From contig NZ_FUID01000052.1 of the NCBI RefSeq assembly GCF_900163635.1, positions 1-64,000 of the forward strand: a stretch of DNA of 64,000 nt, given 5' to 3'. Position numbers and translations under genes: made by a program. Within the stretch, counting starts at the first letter, position 1; each line of letters starts with the position of its first letter. The notes below the pieces were generated by a model, which was given only the letters and a program-made list of their open reading frames with translations, was not told the DNA's origin and ran no database searches. The stretch is from Leucobacter sp. 7(1) (GTDB lineage Bacteria > Actinomycetota > Actinomycetes > Actinomycetales > Microbacteriaceae). Below, one piece after another: positions 16,731 to 25,626 of the stretch.

Positions 16731-17720
16731 ATGAAACGCATTCGACGTACGCTGGCCGCGGCCGCGCTCACCGCCGTCGCCGCTCTGGCGCTCAGCAGCT
16801 GCACCTCAGGCGAAGCCGCCGACTCCGGTGCGGGGAACACCTCGGGCTCCGAAGGAGCCGTGGCAATGAGTTTCGCTGGCCTCGATATCCAGATCTGGAA
16901 CGACATGCTCCCGTTCATGGAAACGGCTGTGACCGAAGCCGGCTACAGCTTTGTCACCGACGACCCCAAGTGGAACGCGCAGACGCAGGTGCAGGATTGG
17001 GAATCCTGGATCGTCCGCGGCGATATCAAGGCGATCATGGGCTACCCCGTGCAGTCTGACGCGATGGTCGCGGTCACCAGCCAGGCAAGCGACGCGGGAA
17101 TTCCCGTCCTCGGGTACGGCAGCACGTGGGACGGAGTCAGCGGTGCGGTGGTGCTCGACCACGAGGCCGATGGCCGGGAAGCCGGGGTTCGGGCGGCCGA
17201 ATGGATCTCAGAGAAATACGGGAAAGAGAAGGTTGACGTTGCGTTCCTCGGGTGGCCGGACACTGATCTCGGCCGTCTCCGCGGAAAGGGGATGCTCGAC
17301 GCTCTCGGGGAGGCCGGCCTGAATCTCAACATCACCGAGCACAAGGTTCTCAGTCTCGACGATGGCTACGCCGCAGTCCAGAATCAGCTGAACGCTGTCC
17401 CGAACACCAAGGTGTGGCTTGCCATTGCAAACGATCCCGCGCTGGGTGCGTACCAGGCGCTGACGGACTCCGGGGTCTCCCCCACAGATGACAGCATGCT
17501 GCTCGCCAACCTCGACGCGACCGACGCCGAGCTCGAGATCATCGCGGAACCGAACTCCTTCTGGCGCTACGCGTTCATCGCCCCCGCGCGCGAACTTGCG
17601 GAGGCCAACGCCCAAATGCTGATCGATGCGGCCGAGGGCAAGAGCGTTACCGACAAGACAGTCCCCACCACCGAGATCACGGCGGAAAACGCGGAGAAGT
17701 TCCTGCTCGCAAACCAGTAG
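16731..17720 (+). CDS. ABC importer substrate-binding lipoprotein (sugar-binding type 1 fold)
   Basis: 329 residues from the ATG at 16731, preceded by AGGGAG. The lipobox is LALSSC. The mature part is a ribose/galactose-type binding protein (MSFAGLDIQIWNDMLPFMET; MGYPVQSDAMVAVTSQASDA; VAFLGWPDTDLGRLRGKGM). Such proteins deliver pentoses, hexoses, autoinducer-2 or other polar molecules. It heads an operon with the ATPase and permease that follow, and a hairpin after its stop would keep it in excess over them. Confidence 0.9.
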   Translation: MKRIRRTLAAAALTAVAALALSSCTSGEAADSGAGNTSGSEGAVAMSFAGLDIQIWNDMLPFMETAVTEAGYSFVTDDPKWNAQTQVQDWESWIVRGDIKAIMGYPVQSDAMVAVTSQASDAGIPVLGYGSTWDGVSGAVVLDHEADGREAGVRAAEWISEKYGKEKVDVAFLGWPDTDLGRLRGKGMLDALGEAGLNLNITEHKVLSLDDGYAAVQNQLNAVPNTKVWLAIANDPALGAYQALTDSGVSPTDDSMLLANLDATDAELEIIAEPNSFWRYAFIAPARELAEANAQMLIDAAEGKSVTDKTVPTTEITAENAEKFLLANQ

Positions 17721-17728
17721 CACGGACC

Positions 17729-17751
17729 GGGGCGGCCACTTGAGCCGCCCC
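17729..17751 (+). terminator. Intra-operon hairpin after the binding-protein gene
   Basis: An 8-bp stem GGGGCGGC/GCCGCCCC with a seven-base loop lies eight bases past the binding-protein stop and before the ATPase gene. Partial termination or mRNA protection here would raise the ratio of binding protein to membrane complex, as in other ABC operons. A 14-base direct repeat, TCTGTGCCCATCGA, follows. Confidence 0.6.
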
Positions 17752-17790
17752 ATTCTGTGCCCATCGATCTGTGCCCATCGAGGGAGAGCA

Positions 17791-19284
17791 ATGCATAAGC
17801 CCGCAGCATCCACCCCACCGACCCGCCTGTCTTACACCGGCGTCACCGTCGAGTTCGGCGCGACCCGAGCGCTCGACGAGGTGAGCTTCTCCGCTCAGCC
17901 GGGAGAGATCATCGGCCTGCTCGGCCACAACGGTGCCGGAAAGAGCACCCTCTGCAATGTCACTACCGGCGTCATCCAAGCGACGTCCGGACAGTTCAGC
18001 GTGGACGGCATCCCCGTGTCCCGCAAACTGAGTCCGCGGGACGCAGCGCAACTCGGCATCACCGTTATCCATCAGGAACCCGCACTCGCCCCGAACATGA
18101 CGGTGCTCGAGAATCTGTTCCTCGCCCGCCCCACACCGCCGAACGCCGAACGTCGGCGACGTGCGGCAGACGCGCTCAAGACCGTGGGCGCGCACCTGCC
18201 CCTCGATATGCCTGTAGACACGCTCGGGCTCGGGGAACGTCAACTCGTCGACCTCGCACGGGGGCTGCTCGGCGGCGAGATGAAGGTGCTCCTCCTCGAC
18301 GAACCCACCGCTGCGCTCGGCAAGGCTGAAACGGAATCCCTGCACACCCTCATCCGAGGGTTTGCCGAGCGGGGCGTTACGGTCCTCTACGTCTCACATC
18401 GCCTCCCTGACATTTTGGAGGTGTGCACACGAATCGTGGTGCTCCGCGGTGGCCGACACGTGGTTGATGGACCGACCGCAGATTTCACCCCGGCAAAGCT
18501 CGCGGAAGCGCTCGTCCCGAACTTGCGTTCTCTGGATTTCACGCACACGGATCCGGGCGCCACAGTTGTTGAGCTTCCTCCTGGGGCGGCGGGAACCGAG
18601 GCACTCTCGATCCGTTCCGGGGAGGTCGTCGGCCTGTTCGGGATGGCGGGTGGACGCCAGTTTGCGCTCGCCGCGCAGCTCGGCGGCGCAGCAGAGCCCT
18701 GCAGCTATCAGCTTGCGGGGGCGTCCGTACGGTTTGCCTCCCCGGCACAAGCGATCCGCCAAGGGGTGTTTTTTGTGCCGCCGGATCGAGACACCGAGGG
18801 GCTCGTCGGATCTGAAACCGCGCTCGATAACGTCATGCTTCCCTGGTACGGGCGTTTTGGCTCCCGCGGCTGGTGGGTGTCAGCCCACTCGGGTGCCGCG
18901 GTGTATGAGCAGGCGCGGGCCGCGCTCGACATTCGGGGACCGGGCGCTGACGCCGAGGTCTCTCAGTTCTCAGGCGGGAATCGACAAAAGCACCTCCTCG
19001 CGCGATGGCTCTACCCGGCACCACCCCGGGTGTTGATCCTCGCGCAGCCAACTCAGGGGGTCGATGTGGGGGCCAAGCTCGACATCGTCGAGGCGGTGCG
19101 TGCAGCCGCCGCTGCCGGTGCCGCCGTGCTCGTGGCATCCAGTGAATCCGATGAGATCGCCAGCATGTGCGACCGGGCGGTCACCGTCACCGGTAACACG
19201 TTCTGTGCGGTTCCCCGCACCCCGCAGTTCAATGAGGACCTTCTCGCCTCACTCCTTGCCCAGAGCTCACCCGTTCGAGCCTGA
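17791..19284 (+). CDS. ABC importer ATPase, RbsA/MglA type (two nucleotide-binding domains)
   Basis: 497 residues with duplicated ABC domains. The first half has a full Walker A (GHNGAGKS at about 47-54), a degenerate signature (LGLGERQLVDLARGL) and Walker B VLLLDEPTAAL. The second half has a degenerate Walker A (LFGMAGGRQFALA) but a good signature (QFSGGNRQKHLLARWL), the asymmetry usual in this family. GGGAGAG precedes the ATG. It powers uptake with the permease at 19298. Confidence 0.93.
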   Translation: MHKPAASTPPTRLSYTGVTVEFGATRALDEVSFSAQPGEIIGLLGHNGAGKSTLCNVTTGVIQATSGQFSVDGIPVSRKLSPRDAAQLGITVIHQEPALAPNMTVLENLFLARPTPPNAERRRRAADALKTVGAHLPLDMPVDTLGLGERQLVDLARGLLGGEMKVLLLDEPTAALGKAETESLHTLIRGFAERGVTVLYVSHRLPDILEVCTRIVVLRGGRHVVDGPTADFTPAKLAEALVPNLRSLDFTHTDPGATVVELPPGAAGTEALSIRSGEVVGLFGMAGGRQFALAAQLGGAAEPCSYQLAGASVRFASPAQAIRQGVFFVPPDRDTEGLVGSETALDNVMLPWYGRFGSRGWWVSAHSGAAVYEQARAALDIRGPGADAEVSQFSGGNRQKHLLARWLYPAPPRVLILAQPTQGVDVGAKLDIVEAVRAAAAAGAAVLVASSESDEIASMCDRAVTVTGNTFCAVPRTPQFNEDLLASLLAQSSPVRA

Positions 19285-19297
19285 TCGAAAGCCTGTC

Positions 19298-20296
19298 ATG
19301 AACACTGAACGTCTGAAGATCTTTGCCGCTAAGAACGGCATCTTCCTCGCCCTCATCGTCCTCATCGCCGTCTTCTCGATCATGCGGCCCAACTTTTTCT
19401 CGTTCGCAAATGGCCAGAGCATCCTGCTCCAAGCCGCCGAGCTCGGGCTCATCGCCATCCCCGCAGCATTTCTGATCATGTCGGGCAGCATCGACCTGTC
19501 AGTGGGCTCGGTTGCCTCCGTCGCCGCGATCACCGGCGGCCTCACAATGAGTAGCACCGGGTCCACACTCCTGGGCTTCATCGTCGCGATCGTCACCGGC
19601 ATGGCTGCGGGTGCGTTGAACGGCTTCCTCGTGTCATATCTCGGCCTCAACTCGTTTGTGGTGACGCTCGGTGCGCTCAGTGTCTGGGGTGGCCTCGCAC
19701 TCCTCCTCTCCGACGGTCGCACAATCCCGCGCGCGGAATTGCCCGACGCGTTCCGTGCGATTGGCACGCTGAAAGTGGGCCCGGTCCCGATTCAAATCAT
19801 CGCGCTCATCGTCGTCGTAGCGCTGGGATGGTACGTGCTCAACCACACAAAGTTCGGCAAGGAAGTCAAGGCAATCGGGGGCAACGAGCGGGCAGCTCGG
19901 CTCATGGGCGTCAATGTGAAGCGCTCCCGCTTTTTCCTGTTTGTCGCTACGGGCGCGTTCGCCGCTCTGGCCGGCATGTTCCTCTCGGCGAAAGTGCAGT
20001 CGGCAAACCCCAACATCGGCTCCGGTATTGAGCTCGAGGTGCTCACCGTGGTGCTCCTCGGCGGCGTTGCGTTCGAAGGCGGGGTGGGGCGCATCAGCGG
20101 TGTCGTCGCCGGCCTGCTCTTCTTCCGAGTGCTGCGCGCGGGTCTTGTGTTTATGCAAGCGTCGCCATTCCTGCAAACCATCCTGATCGGTGCCACCCTG
20201 ATCGTGGCCGTCGCGCTCGATAGTTCCGTGCAGCGGATTATCCGGTCCTCCTGGGCGAAACTGGGGCGAAAGGCCGTGGCCGAAGCTCCCGAATAG
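19298..20296 (+). CDS. ABC importer permease, RbsC type
   Basis: 332 residues with eight to ten membrane segments and the RbsC-family core ILLQAAELGLIAIPAAFLIM and MSGSIDLSVGSVASV. The cytoplasmic coupling motif is AIGGNERAARLMGVNV. It starts 13 bases after the ATPase stop, completing the importer. The substrate class is sugar-like by family, but the divergent amidohydrolase leaves room for acetylated amines or sugars. It is the last gene before xseB. Confidence 0.92.
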   Translation: MNTERLKIFAAKNGIFLALIVLIAVFSIMRPNFFSFANGQSILLQAAELGLIAIPAAFLIMSGSIDLSVGSVASVAAITGGLTMSSTGSTLLGFIVAIVTGMAAGALNGFLVSYLGLNSFVVTLGALSVWGGLALLLSDGRTIPRAELPDAFRAIGTLKVGPVPIQIIALIVVVALGWYVLNHTKFGKEVKAIGGNERAARLMGVNVKRSRFFLFVATGAFAALAGMFLSAKVQSANPNIGSGIELEVLTVVLLGGVAFEGGVGRISGVVAGLLFFRVLRAGLVFMQASPFLQTILIGATLIVAVALDSSVQRIIRSSWAKLGRKAVAEAPE

Positions 20297-20339
20297 GGCA
20301 GAGCGCGGCGGCCCGCAGCGTCCGTTGACCCGCGGAGAG

Positions 20340-20345
20340 TAGACT
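20340..20345 (+). promoter_or_regulatory. Leaderless-type -10 element of xseB
   Basis: TAGACT lies seven bases before the xseB ATG at 20353. It gives xseB its own promoter, consistent with separation from xseA. Confidence 0.55.
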
Positions 20346-20352
20346 TGATGGC

Positions 20353-20607
20353 ATGTCTGTTTCCGAGGCCAGGGATCCCGCCGCGCTCAGCTATGAGGAG
20401 GCCCGGGATGAGCTCATCCAGGTTGTCTCCCGTTTGGAGCAGGGCGGGTCGACGCTCGAGGATTCGCTGCAGCTCTGGGAGCGCGGCGAAGTCCTGGCGG
20501 CCCGCTGTGAAGAATGGTTGATCGGTGCACGTCAGCGGCTCGAGGCTGCCCGCCAAGGGGCGGCCTCGAGCGACGCTGGCGCGATCGCCCCGGGGGTGGA
20601 CGCCTAA
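20353..20607 (+). CDS. xseB: Exodeoxyribonuclease VII small subunit
   Basis: 84 residues with the XseB signature [20 protein letters not shown] followed by [14 protein letters not shown]. XseB forms helical pairs that bind the coiled-coil arms of XseA and are needed for activity. It is separated from xseA by 5.6 kb but remains directly upstream of the DUF4245 gene (four-base gap), as in other actinobacteria. Confidence 0.95.
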   Translation: MSVSEARDPAALSYEEARDELIQVVSRLEQGGSTLEDSLQLWERGEVLAARCEEWLIGARQRLEAARQGAASSDAGAIAPGVDA

Positions 20608-20610
20608 CTT

Positions 20611-21312
20611 ATGGCGAAGAAACAGAAGCCTCCCGTGGTTGTCGCGGAGCTGGGGCGCCCGGAAACCTCCTACGAAACTCGCGTTCGCAAGGCCGAGAAC
20701 AGTCGCCTCTACAAGCAGCGGAAGACAGTGAACAACCTTGTCTTCTCCTTGCTGGTGACCCTCGGTCTGGTGCTTGTCATCTACCTCGCGGTTCCCCGCG
20801 GACCCGGCGGTTTTGAAGACCACTCGGTGAATGTGTCGCAGCTCGCGGAGGAGGCGGCTCCGAGCGCGGGACGCACACTCGCCGCGCCAGACACGGGAGA
20901 AGACTGGAAGGCGAAGCAGGCGAACCTGCGGAACGCCAAGGGCATCACCTCCTGGCAGATCAATTACACGACCCCGGACAAGGCCTACGCCGCAGTCGCC
21001 CAGGCGTTCACCGCCGACGGGACCCCCGTTAATGAGACATGGATCTCGCAGCAGATGGAGCAGCAGGCTCCGACTGGGACGGAGCAACTGGGCGGGATCG
21101 ACTGGATCGTCTACGACCACTCAGACCGCAGCCCCGACAAGGCCAATATGCTGTTTGGCCTGCAGGGCACCTGGGGTGATGACACGATCCTCGTCTACGG
21201 CACCGATACGGGTGCGACACTCCGCGTCCTCGCGACGCAGGTCGCCGAGTCCCTCGGCGATCCGCCATCCGACACCGCGAACGCCACCGACCCGACGGAG
21301 ACCACCGAATGA
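20611..21312 (+). CDS. DUF4245-domain membrane protein
   Basis: 233 residues: a basic cytoplasmic N-terminus, one membrane segment at about 46-66 (LVFSLLVTLGLVLVIYLAV) and an extracellular alpha/beta domain. This matches the DUF4245 family, found in actinobacteria next to xseB, glpX and fumarase genes. Function is unknown. Its TGA overlaps the carbonic anhydrase ATG (ATGA), so the two are translationally coupled. Confidence 0.85.
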   Translation: MAKKQKPPVVVAELGRPETSYETRVRKAENSRLYKQRKTVNNLVFSLLVTLGLVLVIYLAVPRGPGGFEDHSVNVSQLAEEAAPSAGRTLAAPDTGEDWKAKQANLRNAKGITSWQINYTTPDKAYAAVAQAFTADGTPVNETWISQQMEQQAPTGTEQLGGIDWIVYDHSDRSPDKANMLFGLQGTWGDDTILVYGTDTGATLRVLATQVAESLGDPPSDTANATDPTETTE

Positions 21313-21995
21313 CCCCTCCTCACACCGCACCTCGGGTCACCCCGCAGCAGGCCTGGGACACGTTTGCGGCAGGCAACGATCGCTTCGTCGCCGGCGCATC
21401 CGCCCATCCCAACCAGAACGTCGAACGCCGCTCTGAGCTTGTCAACACGCAAACCCCCGACGTCGCCCTGTTCGGCTGCTCCGACTCACGGCTCGCCGCC
21501 GAGATCATCTTCGATTGCGGCCTCGGTGACCTCTTCATCGCCCGCAACATGGGCCACGTCGTCGCGGAGTCCATCACCGCATCAATGGAGTACGCCGTCA
21601 CCGAGTTGGGTGCATCGCTCATCGTTGTGCTCGCACACGATTCTTGTGGGGCCGTCGCCGCCGCAATCGACCAGTCGAGCCGCACACCCTCGGAAACCAC
21701 GGCTTCCGTGCAGAACACCCTCGCCCCGATCCAGCCCGCGGTGCAGCAGCTCTGGCTGCGCAACAACACCGACACCCCCTACGCAGACGCGAGCAAGATC
21801 GATGCGAACGCTGTCGGCCGGATCCACCTCGCCGCGACAGTCAACGAGCTGCTGCGCACCTCACGCGCAATTAGCGACGCCGTCGATGCCGGCAAGCTCG
21901 CTGTTGTGGGCTGCCAGTACCGACTCACCGAGGGTCGCGCGGTGCCCTACACCGTTGTCGGCCCGGTCGAGCTCGAGCTCGCCCCCCTCGACTAG
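21309..21995 (+). CDS. Beta-class carbonic anhydrase
   Basis: 228 residues. Zinc ligands are in [12 protein letters not shown] (Cys, with the Asp-Arg dyad) and HDSCGAV (His and Cys). The enzyme interconverts CO2 and bicarbonate, the latter needed by carboxylases. It overlaps the DUF4245 stop by four bases and is 41 bases before fumC. It is cytosolic: no signal peptide is seen. A second beta-type gene is at the right edge (63393). Confidence 0.95.
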   Translation: MTPPHTAPRVTPQQAWDTFAAGNDRFVAGASAHPNQNVERRSELVNTQTPDVALFGCSDSRLAAEIIFDCGLGDLFIARNMGHVVAESITASMEYAVTELGASLIVVLAHDSCGAVAAAIDQSSRTPSETTASVQNTLAPIQPAVQQLWLRNNTDTPYADASKIDANAVGRIHLAATVNELLRTSRAISDAVDAGKLAVVGCQYRLTEGRAVPYTVVGPVELELAPLD

Positions 21996-22036
21996 TTTTT
22001 CTCGTACCCACCCAACACCTCAGACAAAGGACTGCT

Positions 22037-23443
22037 GTGACTGAAGAGATCGAGTACCGCATCGAGCACGACACCATGGGTGAAGTGCGCGTTCCGAAGT
22101 ACGCCCTGTACGCCGCGCAGACGCAGCGCGCCGTCGAGAACTTCCCCATCTCCGGCTCGGGCCTGGAGCCCGCACAGATCGTCGCGCTGTCGCGCGTGAA
22201 GCGCGCCGCAGCCATCGCCAACAAGGAGCTCGGGATCCTCGACGCGCCGATCGCCGACGCGATCGTGGCCGCCGCCGACGAAATCATCGGCGGCGCACAC
22301 CACGACCAGTTCCCCGTTGACACCTACCAGACCGGTTCGGGCACCTCCTCGAACATGAACACCAACGAGGTCCTGGCGACTCTCGCCTCGAAGCACCTCG
22401 GGGCCCCGGTGCACCCGAACGACCACGTGAACGCTTCGCAGTCCTCGAACGACGTGTTCCCTACCTCCGTGCACATCGCCGTCACCGGCGCGCTCATCGA
22501 ACAGCTGAAGCCCGCGCTCGCGCACCTCGCTGAAGCGTTCGAGGCGAAGGCCGAGCTGTGGAAGACGGCCGTCAAGCCGGGCCGCACGCACCTCATGGAC
22601 GCGACCCCTGTCACCCTCGGCCAGGAATTCGGCGGCTACGCGGCTCAGATCCGCTACGGCATCGAGCGCATCGACGCAGCCCTCCCCCGCGTCGCCGAGG
22701 TCCCGCAGGGCGGCACCGCGGTGGGCACCGGTATTAACACCCCGCTCGGCTTCCCCGAGAAGGTCATCGCGGAGATCGCTGCCTCGAGCGGCCTGCCCAT
22801 CACTGAGGCACGCAACCACTTCGAGGCCCAGGCGAACCGTGACGGCCTCGTCGAGGCATCCGGCGCTCTCCGTACAATTGCGGTGTCGCTGACGAAGATC
22901 AACAACGACATTCGGTGGATGGGATCCGGCCCCAACACGGGCCTCGCCGAGCTCCACATTCCCGATCTGCAGCCGGGCTCCTCGATCATGCCGGGCAAGG
23001 TCAACCCCGTCGTCCCCGAGGCCGTCCTCATGGTCTGCGCGCGGGTCATCGGCAACGATGCGACAATTGCGTGGGCCGGTGCCTCGGGCTCGTTTGAGCT
23101 CAACGTGCAGATCCCCGTCATGGGTACCGCGCTGCTCGAGTCGATCCGCCTCCTCGCGAACGCCTCCGTTGTGCTCGCTGACAAGACCGTTGCCGGCCTC
23201 GAAGCGAACCTCGACCGCGCCGCGGCGCTCGCGGGCATGAGCCCCTCGACAGTCACCCCGCTGAACCGCCTCATCGGCTACGAGGCCGCCGCGAAGATCG
23301 CAAAGCACTCGGTTGCCAAGGGAATCACGGTGCGCGAGGCCGTCGTCGATCTCGGCTACGTCGAGCGCGGCGATGTCTCCGAGGCTGACCTCGACAAGGC
23401 ACTGGATCTGCTCTCGATGACCCACCCGGGCGTCGCGAAGTAA
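22037..23443 (+). CDS. fumC: Class II fumarate hydratase
   Basis: 468 residues, the usual size. The fumarase/aspartase signature [11 protein letters not shown] is at about residue 314. Other active-site segments are [12 protein letters not shown] near 96 and [18 protein letters not shown] near 132. The enzyme hydrates fumarate to L-malate in the TCA cycle without iron. The GTG at 22037 follows an AAAGGA ribosome site. A 19-bp-stem hairpin closes the operon just after the stop. Confidence 0.97.
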   Translation: MTEEIEYRIEHDTMGEVRVPKYALYAAQTQRAVENFPISGSGLEPAQIVALSRVKRAAAIANKELGILDAPIADAIVAAADEIIGGAHHDQFPVDTYQTGSGTSSNMNTNEVLATLASKHLGAPVHPNDHVNASQSSNDVFPTSVHIAVTGALIEQLKPALAHLAEAFEAKAELWKTAVKPGRTHLMDATPVTLGQEFGGYAAQIRYGIERIDAALPRVAEVPQGGTAVGTGINTPLGFPEKVIAEIAASSGLPITEARNHFEAQANRDGLVEASGALRTIAVSLTKINNDIRWMGSGPNTGLAELHIPDLQPGSSIMPGKVNPVVPEAVLMVCARVIGNDATIAWAGASGSFELNVQIPVMGTALLESIRLLANASVVLADKTVAGLEANLDRAAALAGMSPSTVTPLNRLIGYEAAAKIAKHSVAKGITVREAVVDLGYVERGDVSEADLDKALDLLSMTHPGVAK

Positions 23444-23456
23444 CTTCCGTACGCAC

Positions 23457-23499
23457 CACAGCGGGGGCCGGGATCATCATGATCCCGGCCCCCGCTGTG
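23457..23499 (+). terminator. Terminator after fumC
   Basis: A perfect 19-bp stem (23457-23475 with 23481-23499) with a five-base loop starts 14 bases after the fumC stop and is followed by GTGTTTC. It lies between convergent genes and can serve both. Confidence 0.88.
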
Positions 23500-23532
23500 G
23501 TGTTTCAGGGGGCGTTCCTGAGGTTGCTGTTT

Positions 23533-24861
23533 CTAAGCTTCCGCGTCTTCCGCGTCTTCCTCGTCTACCGCGTCCGCCGCCGCGCGACGCTCGCGCACGA
23601 CCCGGGCCACGAGCACGCCGATGGCAAACTGCGCGAGCGTACCCACGATCAGCGCGAGGAGTACCGCGTCCCAGGAGCCGAGCAGTTGGTGGGCGGCGCC
23701 CGCCCCGAGCGGGCCGACCGTGGCCACGGAGTATCCGACCGACTGCACAACCCCGGAGACTCGCGCCGATTCCTGTGCGTCGCGCCCAAACCCGGCGATC
23801 AGCGCGAGGACCAGGGGGAACGCGCACATTCCGAGGCCCAGAAGTGCGGCCCAGAGTTCCGGAAGCGCGGCGGGTGCCGAGATCATGCCGATCAGCGCAA
23901 CGGTGTTCGCAGCCGCCACGATTCCGAAGCCGAGGCGCATCCCGCCGGGGGTACGCCCGAGCGCCATGACAAGCACGGTTCCGACGACGCCGACCGCCAT
24001 TGCGATACCCAGCAGCATGCCCGCGCGTGAGGCCGCAAGGCCAGCATCGGTCGCAATCGTCGGCAACCAGCCCATCACCACGTAGCTCAGCAGCGCTTGC
24101 AGGGCGAAATACCCCGCGAGCAGCCACGTTCCCCGTGGCAGCGGGCCACGGGCGGGCGAGCGTTCCGAGGGAGCTGCCTGTGCCTGTGTCTGTGCTTGTG
24201 CCTGTGTCTGTGCTTGTGCTTGTGCTTGTGCTTGTGCTTGTGCTTGTGCCGGGATGTTGCCGGTGCCGGCACCGGCACGGCGGTCGCCGCGGATGGCGAT
24301 TGCCCAGATCACGAGTGCGAGCACCGCGGGGACCGCCCACGCCCCGAGCCCGAGCGACGGCGAGCCGAGGCCCGCTGCCACGGGAACAGCGAGCGCGGCC
24401 GCGAGGGCCGCTCCGAGCGACATCACCGTCGTGTACGCAGTGGTGACCGGACCGATCCGCTGCGAGAACGTGGCGCGGACAACCGCAGGCAGCAGGATGT
24501 TCACCATTGCGAGGCCGCCCGTGCCGATCACGGTGCCGAGGACAACGATCCACGGCTGCGGCACGGCGCGAATCAGGAGGCCGACGGCGAGGGCCGCCAT
24601 CCCGACAAGCACGATCTGGTTCACGCCGTACCGCGCCGCGAGCTTCGGGGTGCCGAGCCCCGCGATCGCGAATACGGCGGTCGGGATCGCGGGAATCAGC
24701 ACGACAGTGACCGCGGTCAGTGCCCCCGCGTCAGTCAGCGCGGTGAGCAGCGCACTCGCGCTCGTGATGGCAAGCCGAAGGTTCACCGCGACGAGCAGGA
24801 GCGCCACGAGCATCAGGGCAACGCGGCGCGGGGTGGTCGGGTGTGGCGGGTGTGCGTTCAT
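23533..24861 (-). CDS. MFS transporter, CynX/NimT-like, with an Ala-Gln repeat loop
   Basis: 442 residues with 12 predicted membrane segments. VALLLVAVNLRLAITSASAL at the start resembles the CynX/NimT (cyanate/2-nitroimidazole) MFS group. The cytoplasmic loop between helices 6 and 7 carries about 24 residues of alternating Ala and Gln/Thr, encoded by a 12-unit hexanucleotide repeat. The C-terminus is acidic (VDEEDAEDAEA). It is divergent from the GntR regulator at 24918, its likely controller. The substrate is unknown. Confidence 0.85.
   Translation of the reverse strand: MNAHPPHPTTPRRVALMLVALLLVAVNLRLAITSASALLTALTDAGALTAVTVVLIPAIPTAVFAIAGLGTPKLAARYGVNQIVLVGMAALAVGLLIRAVPQPWIVVLGTVIGTGGLAMVNILLPAVVRATFSQRIGPVTTAYTTVMSLGAALAAALAVPVAAGLGSPSLGLGAWAVPAVLALVIWAIAIRGDRRAGAGTGNIPAQAQAQAQAQAQAQTQAQAQTQAQAAPSERSPARGPLPRGTWLLAGYFALQALLSYVVMGWLPTIATDAGLAASRAGMLLGIAMAVGVVGTVLVMALGRTPGGMRLGFGIVAAANTVALIGMISAPAALPELWAALLGLGMCAFPLVLALIAGFGRDAQESARVSGVVQSVGYSVATVGPLGAGAAHQLLGSWDAVLLALIVGTLAQFAIGVLVARVVRERRAAADAVDEEDAEDAEA
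24176..24247. repeat. Hexanucleotide microsatellite (12 units) inside the MFS gene
   Basis: Twelve 6-bp units (GCTTGT, GCCTGT or GTCTGT on the plus strand) encode Ala-Gln/Ala-Thr/Thr-Gln dipeptides in the central loop. The last six units are identical, a sign of recent slippage. Copy-number change keeps the reading frame and only alters loop length. Confidence 0.95.
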
Positions 24862-24898
24862 ACGGTGATTCCAAACATCTAACGTCTAACCTTTGTAC

Positions 24899-24915
24899 GT
24901 GCACTATCATTGCAC
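24899..24915. promoter_or_regulatory. Inverted repeat overlapping the gntR -10 element
   Basis: GTGCA and TGCAC flank seven bases that contain TATCAT (24905-24910), a -10 element seven bases before the gntR ATG. A repressor bound here would block gntR and possibly the divergent MFS gene, whose start is 38 bases away. This is a candidate GntR autoregulatory site. Confidence 0.5.
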
Positions 24916-24917
24916 AG

Positions 24918-25589
24918 ATGAACCTCTCCGCAGTACCCCGAGCCTCGCTGAGCGATCAGGTCGTCGAGCGTCTGCGCGCGGAGATCACCGAGGGGCGGTG
25001 GCCGGTCGGGGAACGCATCCCACCCGAGCCCGAACTCATGGCGCAGCTCGGCGTGGCGCGCGGCACCCTGCGCGAGGCGCTCCGCGCCCTGCAGTACACG
25101 GGCATGCTCGAGATCCGGCGCGGCGACGGCACCTTTGTGCGCGCCCGCAGTGAGGTACCCGGTGCGCTGGCCCGATCCGGCGGCACCCTCAGCGATGTCC
25201 TCGAGGCGCGCTCAGCGCTGGAGCCTCAGCTCGCCCGCCTTGCTGCGCAACGCGCCCAGGAGGCCGACATCACCCGCATCGCCGCGGCGCTCGACGCGCG
25301 CACGCGCTCCGCAGACGAGGAGTGGGTTGCGGCCGATGTCGCAGTCCACGAGGCGATCGCCCGAGCCGCGCGGAATCCGATTCTGTTCGAGGTGTACACG
25401 GCACTGCTGCCCCGACTCCACGATTCGATGCGGAACGCACAGACGCGTGAGGGGTTCTGCCGCGACGAGCCGCGCGGTCACGACGACGTGCTCGACGCGA
25501 TCCGCCGCCGCGACCCCGAGGCCGCGGCAGCGAGCGCAGCCGCGAATCTCACCGCCACCGAGAAGTGGCACTCAGGCCTCACCGAGTAG
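24918..25589 (+). CDS. GntR-family regulator, FadR subfamily
   Basis: 223 residues. The winged helix-turn-helix at about 8-75 (LSDQVVERLRAEITEGRWPV; PEPELMAQLGVARGTLREAL) is followed by an all-helical FCD ligand domain with conserved Asp/His metal-site residues (for example AVHEAIARAARNPI). ATG 24918 is chosen because a -10 element lies seven bases upstream. It is divergent from the MFS transporter and likely represses it. Confidence 0.9.
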   Translation: MNLSAVPRASLSDQVVERLRAEITEGRWPVGERIPPEPELMAQLGVARGTLREALRALQYTGMLEIRRGDGTFVRARSEVPGALARSGGTLSDVLEARSALEPQLARLAAQRAQEADITRIAAALDARTRSADEEWVAADVAVHEAIARAARNPILFEVYTALLPRLHDSMRNAQTREGFCRDEPRGHDDVLDAIRRRDPEAAAASAAANLTATEKWHSGLTE

Positions 25590-25613
25590 CCCGGGAAACT
25601 GCCGTTTCCCGGG
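25590..25613. terminator. Bidirectional hairpin between gntR and phoH
   Basis: CCCGGGAAAC and GTTTCCCGGG form a 10-bp stem with a TGCC loop immediately after the gntR stop, 14 bases before the convergent PhoH stop. Confidence 0.8.
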
Positions 25614-25626
25614 CCCCGGCGCTCCG

